NCBI GenBank assembly: GCA_022824495.1
Contig: JAJDZU010000024.1
Coordinates: 471,472-535,471 of the forward strand
Direction of reading: 5' to 3'
DNA: 64,000 nucleotides
From: Chloroflexota bacterium
GTDB lineage: Bacteria; Chloroflexota; UBA11872
Below the pieces are notes generated by a model. The model made no database searches. It saw only the letters and a program-made list of their open reading frames with translations, and was not told the origin of the DNA. Both the position numbers and the translations under genes were made by a program. This document shows positions 26,686 through 35,310 of this stretch, in pieces. Each line of letters opens with the position of its first letter. Position 1 is the first letter of the stretch.

Positions 26686-27759
26686 ATGGTTCGCATACGT
26701 CCCGAGATCGCCGCGCTGCATGGCTATACACCGGGCCACCAGCCAAGCGAAGGCGGCTGGATTAAGCTCAACACCAACGAGAGTCCGGCCGTGGCCCCGG
26801 GTGTGCTGGCGCGGTTGCGCGAGGCCATCACCGACGACGTGCGCCTGTACCCGAATCCGGTGAGCCAGGAACTGCGCGAGCGGCTGGCCGAACGGCACGA
26901 CGTGACGCCTGCGCACGTCTTCGTGGGCAACGGGTCGGACGACGTGCTGAACCTGATCTTTCGCGCGGTCTGCGGGCCCGGCGCACGAGTGGTGGCTCCA
27001 AATCCGAGCTACTCCCTGTATCCCGTGCTCGCTGAGATCCAGGGCGCACGGATGGTTCACTGCCCGCTTGGGCCGGGGTTCGAGTTGCCGGTTCGGCAAC
27101 TGGCGGCCGCGCGCGGAGCTGTGACGTTTGTGGCCAGCCCCAACAATCCGGCCGGCACGCACTACGGAGCCGACGAACTGCGCTGGCTGGCGGAGCGCAC
27201 GAACCTTCTGGTTATCGACGAGGCGTACGTGGAGTTCGCGTCAAGCGACCGGATGGAACTGGCCGCCACGCTGCCGAATGTGTGCGTGACCCGCTCGTTT
27301 TCCAAAGCGTTTGGTTTGGCAGGGATCCGCTTGGGTTATGCCGTGAGCGATCCCGAGTTCATTGATGTCTTGCACCGCGTCAAGGACTCGTACAATGTCA
27401 GCCGGCTTGCGCAGGTTGCCGGGGTGGCAGCCTGTGACGAAATCGCGTGGGCGGAGGCGCACTGGGAGGCAACTCGCGTCCGGCGGGACGCATTTGCGGA
27501 GGAGCTCCGCGGACGCTTTGATCTCCAGGTCTATCCATCCGAAGCGAATTTTGTGTTCGTTGAGTGCGCGCCCCACGATGCGGGCGTGATTCAGCGTGAA
27601 CTCGCCAACCGTCGAATCCTGGTCCGCCGCTTTGCTGAGGAGCCCCGGCATGCCAACGCGCTGCGCGTCTCGATTGGGTCGGACGCCGACATGCGGACGC
27701 TACTCGAGGCCTTCGAGGAGATCCTGGCGGTTGGACCGCTTCGCGACGGCGAGGATTGA
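26686..27759 (+). CDS. hisC: Histidinol-phosphate aminotransferase
   Basis: A 357-residue class II aminotransferase. IKLNTNESP, YPNPVSQELRERLAE, GNGSDDVLNLIFRAVCGP, FVASPNNPAG, VIDEAYVEFA and the PLP lysine in SFSKAFGLAGIRLGY match HisC. It converts imidazole-acetol phosphate and glutamate to histidinol phosphate in histidine synthesis. No other his genes adjoin, so a broader aromatic/phenylalanine aminotransferase role is possible as in some HisC paralogs. The ATG at 26686 has no strong ribosome-binding site. Confidence 0.88.
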   Translation: MVRIRPEIAALHGYTPGHQPSEGGWIKLNTNESPAVAPGVLARLREAITDDVRLYPNPVSQELRERLAERHDVTPAHVFVGNGSDDVLNLIFRAVCGPGARVVAPNPSYSLYPVLAEIQGARMVHCPLGPGFELPVRQLAAARGAVTFVASPNNPAGTHYGADELRWLAERTNLLVIDEAYVEFASSDRMELAATLPNVCVTRSFSKAFGLAGIRLGYAVSDPEFIDVLHRVKDSYNVSRLAQVAGVAACDEIAWAEAHWEATRVRRDAFAEELRGRFDLQVYPSEANFVFVECAPHDAGVIQRELANRRILVRRFAEEPRHANALRVSIGSDADMRTLLEAFEEILAVGPLRDGED

Positions 27760-27838
27760 GCCAATGTCTTGGTCGAATTTGGACGCTTCACCATGCACCC
27801 AGCCATTACGCCGCATGGTTCGCAGGGAGGTTTCGTAG

Positions 27839-30022
27839 TTGGAAGGTCTGGTCTGGCTTGTACCCGCGTCGATCATCGTCTCGGTGCTCGTCGTCGTCTA
27901 CCTGGCGCGCGATGTTCTGACGCGTCCGGTTGACCGATCGGCGAACCCCGCGGATCTCATTCCGGCCATGCAGAGCTTGGACGCCGAAGATCGGTCGGAA
28001 TTGTTCGGTCGGATGTCGCTGAACGGCGACCGCATATTCGACGGCGCCACGGCGTTCCTGCAGCGGCAATACCGCACCATCGCCTGGATGGCCATCGTGG
28101 CGGCCGCCTTCCTGGCGGTTCTGCTGTTGTTCTTTGGCGAGAACGAGGCCAAGGGCATCGAGGCCGGCGACCTTGCCTGGCGCACCGGGGTGTCGTTCCT
28201 GGTTGGCGCGGTGCTGTCCGGTCTCTCGGGCGTAATCGGCATGATCATTGCCGTTCGGTCCAACGTTCGGACCGCTAGCGCCGCCACCCGGTCGCTGGGC
28301 GACGCGCTCACGATTGCGCTGCGCGGCGGAGCGGTTTCGGGAATCCTGATCGTGGGCCTCAGCTTGCTCGGCGTGTTCATGCTGTTCTGGCTGTTCGGCG
28401 GGTTTGAGAACCCGAAGGTGACGCCGGAACTAATCGTCGGGTTTGGGTTCGGGGCCAGCTTCGTGGCCCTGTTCGCGCAGTTGGGCGGCGGGATTTACAC
28501 CAAGGCCGCCGACGTTGGCGCGGACCTGGTAGGCAAAGTGGAAGCCCGCCTGCCCGAGGACGACCCGCGGAACCCCGCGGTGATCGCCGACCTGGTGGGC
28601 GACAACGTGGGCGACTGCGCCGGACGTGGCGCGGACCTCTTTGAGTCCACGGCCGCCGAGAGCATCGGGGCCATGATTCTGGGTGTCGCCGTATTCAAGG
28701 CGACCGGCGAAGACAACATTGCCTGGATTCTGTTTCCGCTGGTGGTCCGGTCGTTCGGAGCTCTCGCCTCGATCGTCGGACTGTTGGTCATCCGGCCCGA
28801 CCGGGTACGCAACGCGCAGCGGGCGCTGGACGTGGGGTACTGGACCACGGCGATCCTGGCCACGGTCGGGATGGCGATATCGGCCCTGGTGATGCTGGAG
28901 TCGTGGTGGTTCTTCCTGGCCGGCTTCATCGGCATCCTGACCAGCGTGGCGTTCGTGTACATCACGCAGTACTACACGGCGTTCAACCGGCCGGTTCGGG
29001 AGATTGCCGAGGCGTCCCGCACCGGGGCGGCCACCAACATCATCTCCGGCTTGGCCGTGGGTCTGGAAAACACGGCGATGCCGATCATCGTCATTTCCGT
29101 GGCGCTTTGGACGTCGTTCCAGGTGGGCATCCTGGGATTTGCCGACCTTGGCATCACCGATATCAGCCCCTTTGTAGCCGGCGTGTTCGGTACGGCGGTG
29201 GGCACGATGGGCATGCTGATGAGCGCGGCCTACATCCTGGCCATGGACACCTTCGGCCCGATCGCCGACAACGCGGGCGGGATTACGGAGATGGCCGATG
29301 CGCCCGAGGACGTCCGCGACATCACCGACGGTCTGGACGCTGTCGGCAACACGACCAAGGCGCTGACCAAGGGGTACGCCATTGGTTCGGCGGCGCTGGC
29401 GGCCTTCTTGCTGTTCAGCGCATACCTGGAGACTGCTGGACTTCACTCCGTCGATCTCTCCAAGGTCGAGGTCTTCATCGGGGGCATGCTGGGTGCCATG
29501 CTGGTTTTCCTGTTCAGTTCGCTGGCGATTCGCGCGGTAGGCCGCGCGGCCCAGGCGATGATCCAGGAGGTCCGCCGCCAATGGCGCGAGGAGCCGGGAA
29601 TCATTGAAGGCACAGTGGAGCCCAATTACAGCCAGGCGGTAGACATCAGCACGCGCTCGGCGCTGCGAGAGATGATCGCGCCAGGACTGCTGGCCGTCAT
29701 CATGCCTATCGTGGTCGGACTGGTGCTGCGAGCCGAGGCCGAAGCCGCCCTGCTGATGGTCGGCACCATTGCCGGCGTGCTGCTGGCGACGGTCATGAAC
29801 AACGGCGGCGGCGCTTGGGACAACGCCAAGAAATACATCGAGGCCGGTCACTTGCGCGACGAAGACGGCAACCCAATCGGTAAGGGCACGGACGTACACG
29901 CCGCCTCGGTTGTGGGCGACACCGTGGGTGACCCATTCAAGGACACCGCCGGGCCGTCGCTGCACGTGCTGGTCAAGCTGTTGAGCACGATCACCCTGGT
30001 GCTCGCGCCGGTATTCATCTAG
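27839..30022 (+). CDS. hppA: Membrane-bound proton-translocating pyrophosphatase, K+-independent type
   Basis: A 727-residue integral membrane pump with about 16 hydrophobic helices. The pyrophosphate-binding motif DVGADLVGKVEARLPEDDPR continues into NPAVIADLVGDNVGDCAGRGADLFES, and DNAGGITEMA and GDTVGDPFKDTAGPSLH complete the active site. The sequence GNTTKALTKGYAIGSA has Lys and Thr at the positions that distinguish K+-independent H+-PPases from K+-dependent ones (which have Ala and Gly). It couples PPi hydrolysis to proton export. The start is TTG 27839 with GGGAGG before it. Adjacent uppP releases phosphate from a lipid carrier; no direct link is known. Confidence 0.97.
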   Translation: MEGLVWLVPASIIVSVLVVVYLARDVLTRPVDRSANPADLIPAMQSLDAEDRSELFGRMSLNGDRIFDGATAFLQRQYRTIAWMAIVAAAFLAVLLLFFGENEAKGIEAGDLAWRTGVSFLVGAVLSGLSGVIGMIIAVRSNVRTASAATRSLGDALTIALRGGAVSGILIVGLSLLGVFMLFWLFGGFENPKVTPELIVGFGFGASFVALFAQLGGGIYTKAADVGADLVGKVEARLPEDDPRNPAVIADLVGDNVGDCAGRGADLFESTAAESIGAMILGVAVFKATGEDNIAWILFPLVVRSFGALASIVGLLVIRPDRVRNAQRALDVGYWTTAILATVGMAISALVMLESWWFFLAGFIGILTSVAFVYITQYYTAFNRPVREIAEASRTGAATNIISGLAVGLENTAMPIIVISVALWTSFQVGILGFADLGITDISPFVAGVFGTAVGTMGMLMSAAYILAMDTFGPIADNAGGITEMADAPEDVRDITDGLDAVGNTTKALTKGYAIGSAALAAFLLFSAYLETAGLHSVDLSKVEVFIGGMLGAMLVFLFSSLAIRAVGRAAQAMIQEVRRQWREEPGIIEGTVEPNYSQAVDISTRSALREMIAPGLLAVIMPIVVGLVLRAEAEAALLMVGTIAGVLLATVMNNGGGAWDNAKKYIEAGHLRDEDGNPIGKGTDVHAASVVGDTVGDPFKDTAGPSLHVLVKLLSTITLVLAPVFI

Positions 30023-30084
30023 ACGCTTTGACACTGGGCCGCCCGCCAGGGTGCGCACCGGCGTCTCGCTGGGTCGGCTGACCC

Positions 30085-30894
30085 ATGTGGGGCGAGGTGA
30101 TCATCCTGGCGGCGGTCCAGGCGCTGACCGAGTTTCTGCCGGTCAGCAGTTCGGGCCACCTGGTGCTGGTCCCGGCGCTAGCGGGCTGGACCGATCCGTT
30201 TCTGACGGGGCTGACGCTGTCCATTGCGCTGCACGTGGGGACGGGGCTGGCACTGGTGATCGCGCTCTGGTCCGACTGGGTTTGGCTGGCGCGAGGTCTG
30301 ATCGGCCGGGGGGACTCCGTTGAGCTATCACGTCGGCTTTTGGCTGCGCTGGTTGGATCGACCTTGTTGATCGGCGTGATTGCGCTTCCGCTGCGGGGCT
30401 GGCTGACGACGCTGCGCGACCCGACGCTGGCGGCAGTGCTATTGATCGTCTTTGGATTAGTGCTCGCAGCTGCCGACCGGTTCGGGACGAGTCGCCGCGA
30501 TCTGACATCCACGCCGTTCGTGCTCTGGATCGTGATCGGTTTATCGCAATTTGCAGCGCTGATTCCCGGGGTGTCGCGGGCCGGAATCACCATGACGTTG
30601 GCCCGTGGACTCGGCGTGGAGCGTCAGGCCGCCGCCAGGTTTTCGCTGTTTCTGCTGGCGCCGGCGGTGGCCGGCGCGGGGCTCGTTCAGTTCGTGGACA
30701 TGGCGATCAGTGGGAACCCGATCAGCGACATCCCGCTGCTCATCGGGGCCACGCTGGTCGCCGCGGTGGTTGGCGCGGTGGCGGTGCGCTGGCTGCTGCA
30801 GTTCGTCGCTCGACACAGCCTGATCGCGTTTGCGGCCTACCGCGTGGGCGCCGGCGCTCTGGCGCTGATCGTGTTGCTTACGCTGCGCGCCTGA
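30085..30894 (+). CDS. uppP: Undecaprenyl-diphosphatase UppP/BacA
   Basis: A 269-residue polytopic protein. The two family motifs are present: EFLPVSSSGHLVL near the N-terminus and PGVSRAGITMTLARGLG in the second half (canonical PGxSRSG; here Ala replaces Ser after Arg). It dephosphorylates undecaprenyl diphosphate to recycle the lipid carrier of peptidoglycan and O-glycans and gives bacitracin resistance when overexpressed. It lies 62 bases after hppA on the same strand. Confidence 0.95.
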   Translation: MWGEVIILAAVQALTEFLPVSSSGHLVLVPALAGWTDPFLTGLTLSIALHVGTGLALVIALWSDWVWLARGLIGRGDSVELSRRLLAALVGSTLLIGVIALPLRGWLTTLRDPTLAAVLLIVFGLVLAAADRFGTSRRDLTSTPFVLWIVIGLSQFAALIPGVSRAGITMTLARGLGVERQAAARFSLFLLAPAVAGAGLVQFVDMAISGNPISDIPLLIGATLVAAVVGAVAVRWLLQFVARHSLIAFAAYRVGAGALALIVLLTLRA

Positions 30895-30924
30895 AAAATC
30901 GGCGGCGGGTGGGCCAAGCGTCCA

Positions 30925-30930
30925 TATAAT
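30925..30930 (+). promoter_or_regulatory. Perfect -10 box before argC
   Basis: TATAAT at 30925-30930 lies 23 bases before the argC ATG, predicting a very short leader. There is no recognisable -35 at the matching distance. It is the best candidate promoter for the arg cluster. No ARG-box palindrome was seen. Confidence 0.4.
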
Positions 30931-30953
30931 CGCTTCTCCCAGGTGAGGTGCGT

Positions 30954-31985
30954 ATGCGGATAGGGATTCTCAACGCGACTGGCTATTCGGGCGGCGAGCT
31001 GGTTCGGTATTTGGCTGTCCACCCGGAGTTCGAAATCGTCGGCGCCACCGCGCGCAGCCAGGCCGGACGCCCTCTCCACGAGGTGTTTCCGTGGATGCGC
31101 GCCAGCGGCCGGGCCGCCTACGCCGACCTGGAATTGACGCCCGAGTTGAACGGGAGCGCCGACCTTGTTATCTCGTGCTTGCCGCACAAGGCGTCGGCGG
31201 CGCAGTTGGCGCCGTTTCTCGACGATGGAATCCGCTGCATTGACGTCAGTTCCGATTTCAGGCTGCGCGATCCGGCGGACTACCTGCGCTGGCATGGCGT
31301 GGAGCACGCGGCGCCCGAGTGGATTGATTCGGCCACCTATGGGCTGACGGAGTGGCATCGCAAACAGATTCGCGAGACCGACCTGGTGGCGAATCCGGGT
31401 TGTCACGCCATTACCGCGGCGCTGGCGCTGGCGCCGGCGGCGAGCGCCGGGTTGCTGGCCGGACACGTGATGGTGGACTCGAAGACCGGAGTTTCGGGAG
31501 CGGGACGCTCGGCGTCGGCGGCCTATGGGTTCTCCGAGATCAATGAAGATTCGTCGGCCTATCGGGTGGCGGACCACTATCAGAGTCCGGAAATCGCGCA
31601 GGAGTTAGGCGACATCGGCGGCTCGTCCATCAAGGTGACCTTTGCGCCGCACCTGGTGCCGATGACGCGGGGCATCCTGATTACGGCGTACGGGGCGCTA
31701 AATGAAGCCGTCGCGCCGTCGCAAGTCGAGCAGGCGTACCGCGACGCCTATGACGACGAGCCTTTCGTGCACCTGGCGGGCGTGCCGCCGCACACCAAGT
31801 GGACATCCGGCGGGAACCATGCCTTTGTGCACTGGACCGTCGATCAGGCAACGCAGACGCTCGTGGCGATGGCAGCGATTGACAACCTTGGCAAGGGCGC
31901 GGCCGGCAGCGCGGTCCAGAACGCGAACGTGATGGCGGGGATCGACGAGCAGGTCGGCCTGACGATTCCGCCGAGTCACCCGTAG
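30954..31985 (+). CDS. argC: N-acetyl-gamma-glutamyl-phosphate reductase
   Basis: About 343 residues. The Rossmann start is IGILNATGYSGGELVRYLAVHP; SCLPHKASA, DVSSDFRLRDPADY and the catalytic cysteine in ANPGCHAIT follow, with the family histidine region in KVTFAPHLVPMTRGI. It reduces N-acetylglutamyl phosphate to the semialdehyde in arginine synthesis. ATG 30954 is preferred over the GTG at 30948 because GGTGAGG is correctly spaced. The stop codon abuts the argJ ATG directly. Confidence 0.95.
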   Translation: MRIGILNATGYSGGELVRYLAVHPEFEIVGATARSQAGRPLHEVFPWMRASGRAAYADLELTPELNGSADLVISCLPHKASAAQLAPFLDDGIRCIDVSSDFRLRDPADYLRWHGVEHAAPEWIDSATYGLTEWHRKQIRETDLVANPGCHAITAALALAPAASAGLLAGHVMVDSKTGVSGAGRSASAAYGFSEINEDSSAYRVADHYQSPEIAQELGDIGGSSIKVTFAPHLVPMTRGILITAYGALNEAVAPSQVEQAYRDAYDDEPFVHLAGVPPHTKWTSGGNHAFVHWTVDQATQTLVAMAAIDNLGKGAAGSAVQNANVMAGIDEQVGLTIPPSHP

Positions 31986-33215
31986 ATGCACGAGCCACCC
32001 GCGGAACTGGACGGCTTTCGGGTTATTCCCGGTGGCACGCTCGCGCCGCGAGGATTCGTGGGCGGCGGCGTGACCGCCGGCATCAAGGCTACGGGGGCGC
32101 TGGACCTGGGCGCGATCCTGAGCACGCGCACGCCCTGTCAGTCGGCGGCGACCTTTACGACCAACCGCGTGTGCGGCGCCTCGGTAACGATCAACAAGGA
32201 GCGTCTCGCCCGGAAGCCGGCCCGCGGCATCGTCTTCAACAGCGGCAACTCGAACGTGTTTACCGGCGCGCGCGGGCGGGCCGATGGGCTGGCATTCATC
32301 GACGCCTTTGCCGGCCGCTTCGGCGTGCCGGCCGACGAGATTCTGGTTGCGTCGACGGGCGTTATTGGATTCCACCTGCCGATGCCAAAGATCCTGGCGG
32401 GGGTCGAGTCCCTGGACCTGACGTCTGACGCCGGTGAGGCGGTCGCGCGGGCCATGATGACGACAGACATCGCCCCTAAGACGCTGGCCCTTGAAGTGCC
32501 GGTATCCGGCGGCACCGTCCGAATTGGCGGCGCGGCCAAGGGCGCCGGCATGGTGCATCCGAACATGGCGACGATGTTCGTGTTCATGACGACGGACGCC
32601 GGACTGGAAGGCGGCACGCTGCAACGCCTGCTGAGCGAGACCGTGGCCGACTCCTTCAACCTGCTGAGCATCGACGGCGACCAGTCGACGAGCGATACCG
32701 CGCTGCTGCTGGCCAATGGCGCCAGCGAAACCGGCGTGATCCAAGAAGGCACCTCTGACGCGAAAGCGTTTACGCGCGGTTTGCAGGCGGTGTGCCGATG
32801 GTTGGCGCAGGAGATCGTGCGTGGCGGCGAAGGCATAACGAAGGTCTTTGCCGTGACGGTGCGCGGAGCGTCGGATGACGCCACGGCGCGGCAGGCGGCG
32901 CGCGCGGTCACGACCTCGTCCTTGGTGAAGACCGCGATTCACGGCGGCGACCCGAACTGGGGCCGGATTGTGATGGCCCTGGGCAATAGCGGCGCTGTGT
33001 TCGACCCGGATCTGCTCGATATCTGGATTGGCGATACGCAGGTCGTCCGGGACGGTGCGCCCGCGGTGTACGAGGAAGCGCTGGTTGCCGAGCATTTCCG
33101 GCAGGCGGACGTGACGATTGACGTGGCGCTGAACCAAGGCGAGGCGAGGGCCACAGCCTGGGGCGGAGACCTCTCGGCGGAATACGTGGCGATCAACGCG
33201 GAGTACATGACCTGA
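31986..33215 (+). CDS. argJ: Bifunctional glutamate N-acetyltransferase/amino-acid acetyltransferase
   Basis: A 409-residue ArgJ. The autocleavage nucleophile is Thr196 in KGAGMVHPNMATMFVF (canonical KGSGMIxPNMATM); the upstream TTNRVCGASV and FNSGNSNVFTGARG and the downstream SIDGDQSTSDTALLLANG and HGGDPNWGRI are typical. It splits into alpha and beta chains and transfers acetyl from N-acetylornithine to glutamate; whether it can also use acetyl-CoA is not readable. It begins in the base after the argC stop. With argJ present an argE deacetylase is not required. Confidence 0.95.
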   Translation: MHEPPAELDGFRVIPGGTLAPRGFVGGGVTAGIKATGALDLGAILSTRTPCQSAATFTTNRVCGASVTINKERLARKPARGIVFNSGNSNVFTGARGRADGLAFIDAFAGRFGVPADEILVASTGVIGFHLPMPKILAGVESLDLTSDAGEAVARAMMTTDIAPKTLALEVPVSGGTVRIGGAAKGAGMVHPNMATMFVFMTTDAGLEGGTLQRLLSETVADSFNLLSIDGDQSTSDTALLLANGASETGVIQEGTSDAKAFTRGLQAVCRWLAQEIVRGGEGITKVFAVTVRGASDDATARQAARAVTTSSLVKTAIHGGDPNWGRIVMALGNSGAVFDPDLLDIWIGDTQVVRDGAPAVYEEALVAEHFRQADVTIDVALNQGEARATAWGGDLSAEYVAINAEYMT

Positions 33216-33256
33216 GCGCCGCCAATCTCGAATCCGACCAGACGGCCGCGCCTGAT

Positions 33257-34039
33257 ATGACCGGCCGCTACGTGGTCGTGAAGATCGGTGGGACGGCGGA
33301 CATGGCCGCCGGACGGATTGGGGCTGACGTGCGCGCCCTGGTGGAGGACGGCGTGCGCGTCGTGATAGCCCACGGCGGCGGCGACGAACTGACCGCCTGG
33401 CAAGCGGCGCGGAAACGCAGGACTCAGTGGCACAACGGGTTGCGCGTAACTGACGACCAGACCAGAGATGACGCCGTGCTGGTATTCCGCGGTCTGGTGG
33501 CGCCGGCCGTCGTCGGCGCGCTGCAACAGGCCGGGGTATCGGCGGTGGGCATCAGCGGACCGGACGGCGGTGTCGTAGGCGTCCGGCAAGCGTCGCCGGA
33601 GCTTGGCTGGGTGGGTAGCGTCCAAACGGTGAATACGGCGATTCTCGATGACCTGACATCCGGGCGACATGTGCCGGTGGTTTCGCCGCTCGGTGTCGAT
33701 GATCGCGGGTCGATCTACAACGTAAACGGTGACGATATCGCTGGCGCGCTGGCGCGTGCGACGCGGGCCGCGGCCCTGGTGTTTCTGACCGACGTGGACG
33801 GTGTCAAAGGCGCGGATGGCGATGTGCTGGCGCACCTGGACCCGGTTGGCGCCGAGCGCTTGATCGGGGACGAGGTGATTGTGGGCGGGATGGTTCCGAA
33901 AGTTCGGTCGGCCGTGGCCTTGCTGGGCGAGGTAGGACGGGTCTGCATTGCCAACGGATCGCGTCGCCATGCCTTGCGGCGCGCCCTGGACCCGGACGGT
34001 GGCGGTACGCAGGTGAGGGCGGAAGCCGCGTCCCTATAA
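33257..34039 (+). CDS. argB: Acetylglutamate kinase
   Basis: A 260-residue amino-acid kinase fold protein: VVVKIGGTADMA, AHGGGDELTAW, NGLRVTDDQTRDD, YNVNGDDIAGALARA, LVFLTDVDGV and VGGMVPKVRSA. It phosphorylates N-acetylglutamate. It is more divergent than typical ArgB around residues 45-90; the LysZ ([LysW]-aminoadipate/glutamate kinase) subgroup is an alternative, but no lysW is adjacent and argJ is present, which favours ArgB. The N-terminal lobe is short, without the arginine-sensing N-helix, so feedback inhibition by arginine is less likely. Confidence 0.85.
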   Translation: MTGRYVVVKIGGTADMAAGRIGADVRALVEDGVRVVIAHGGGDELTAWQAARKRRTQWHNGLRVTDDQTRDDAVLVFRGLVAPAVVGALQQAGVSAVGISGPDGGVVGVRQASPELGWVGSVQTVNTAILDDLTSGRHVPVVSPLGVDDRGSIYNVNGDDIAGALARATRAAALVFLTDVDGVKGADGDVLAHLDPVGAERLIGDEVIVGGMVPKVRSAVALLGEVGRVCIANGSRRHALRRALDPDGGGTQVRAEAASL

Positions 34040-34066
34040 TCCGAGTCGGAACGGCGATTGCCGTTC
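34035..34066 (+). promoter_or_regulatory. -10 box and small hairpin between argB and argD
   Basis: TATAAT (34035-34040) overlaps the argB stop codon. A 7-bp stem GAACGGC/GCCGTTC (34049-34066, loop GATT) follows, where the transcript would start. No -35 is evident. This may be an internal promoter with a leader hairpin for argD-argH, or the TATAAT may be chance. Confidence 0.35.
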
Positions 34067-34091
34067 GATCCCCGCCGAGGCTGAACAACGC

Positions 34092-35270
34092 ATGGGCTGG
34101 CAAGAGCTAGAAGCGCGCTATTACCACCAGGCGTTTCGCCGCTTTCCGGTGACGCTGGTGCGCGGCGAGGGGTCGCGCTTGTGGGACGACGAAGGCAATT
34201 CGTACCTGGACTTCACCGCCGGGATTGCCGTGACCACGCTGGGACATGGCGACCCGGAGCTGTGCGACGCGGTGGCGGACCAGGTCCGGTCCCTGGCGCA
34301 CATTTCCAACCTGTTCTATACGACGCCGCAGCTCGAAGTGGCGCAGCGCCTGGTGGACAACTCGGCGCTGGACCGCGTGTTCTTCGTCAACAGCGGCGCG
34401 GAGGCCAGCGAGACCTGCCTGAAGATCGCCCGCAAGTGGGGGCGAACACAGCGCAATGGCGCCTACGAAGTCATCACGGCGGAGCACGGATTCCACGGCC
34501 GCACGATCGCCACCACGGCGGCGACCGGTACGCCTGCCTACCAGGAGCCGTTTGCGCCGATGCCCTCCGGGTTCACGCACGTGCCCTTGAACGATCTGGA
34601 TGCGGTGGACGACTCGATTTCGTCGGCAACCGCGGCCGTCATGGTGGAACTGGTCCAGGGTGAGAGCGGCGTACGCATGGCCGACGCGGACTACGTGCAA
34701 GGTCTGCGCAGGGTCTGCGACGAACACGGCGTGCTGCTGATCTTCGACGAGGTCCAGACAGGCATCGGGCGGACCGGTCGCCTGTTCGGTTACGAGAATT
34801 TTGGCGTCACCCCCGACGTGATCGGGTTGGCCAAGGGGCTGGGCGGCGGCCTGCCGATCGGCGCCGTACTCAGCAGCGAGGCCGTGAGCGTGCTGGCGCC
34901 GGGTGAGCACGGATCCACCTTCGGCGGCAGTCCGGTGGCCTGCGCCGCGGCGCGAGTCGTGCTGGACCGGGTGACCGCACCCGGATTCCTGGACGAAGTG
35001 CAGGCGAAGGGCGAACACGTGCGGGCAAGGCTGCGGGACAGTGCCGGGCGGGGCGCGCGCGTGACCGGCGTTCGCGGTCTGGGGCTGATGGTCGGCTTTG
35101 ACCTGGAGTCTGAGGACATAGCGACCGAGGTGGTGGAAAAGGCTCGGAGCAACGGACTGCTGCTGATCAAGGCCGGTCCGGAGACGATCCGAATCGTTCC
35201 GCCGCTGACGATCAGCGTGGATGAACTCGACGAAGGTCTGGATGCGCTGGACGCCGCGCGTGGCGCCTGA
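34092..35270 (+). CDS. argD: Acetylornithine aminotransferase
   Basis: A 392-residue class III aminotransferase. DFTAGIAVTTLGHGDPEL, NSGAEASETCLKIARKWG, HGFHGRTIATTAATG, FDEVQTGIGRTGRLF and the PLP lysine in GLAKGLGGGLPIGA identify it. It moves the amino group from glutamate to N-acetylglutamate semialdehyde; in many bacteria it also serves in lysine synthesis as DapC. It is preceded by argB and followed by argH across a hairpin. Confidence 0.93.
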   Translation: MGWQELEARYYHQAFRRFPVTLVRGEGSRLWDDEGNSYLDFTAGIAVTTLGHGDPELCDAVADQVRSLAHISNLFYTTPQLEVAQRLVDNSALDRVFFVNSGAEASETCLKIARKWGRTQRNGAYEVITAEHGFHGRTIATTAATGTPAYQEPFAPMPSGFTHVPLNDLDAVDDSISSATAAVMVELVQGESGVRMADADYVQGLRRVCDEHGVLLIFDEVQTGIGRTGRLFGYENFGVTPDVIGLAKGLGGGLPIGAVLSSEAVSVLAPGEHGSTFGGSPVACAAARVVLDRVTAPGFLDEVQAKGEHVRARLRDSAGRGARVTGVRGLGLMVGFDLESEDIATEVVEKARSNGLLLIKAGPETIRIVPPLTISVDELDEGLDALDAARGA

Positions 35271-35290
35271 CGAGACCCTTGGGTCTCGTC
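35269..35290 (+). terminator. 10-bp hairpin at the argD stop codon
   Basis: GACGAGACCC (35269-35278) and GGGTCTCGTC (35281-35290) form a perfect stem with a TT centre, beginning inside the argD stop codon. No T-tract follows. It could reduce transcription into argH or protect the upstream mRNA end. Confidence 0.45.
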
Positions 35291-35310
35291 GGCAGAAATA
35301 GCCCGCGCCC

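Noticed and set aside
28430..30058. A 542-codon minus-strand open frame over hppA
   Set aside because: hppA on the plus strand is certain over its whole length; the antisense translation is low-complexity.
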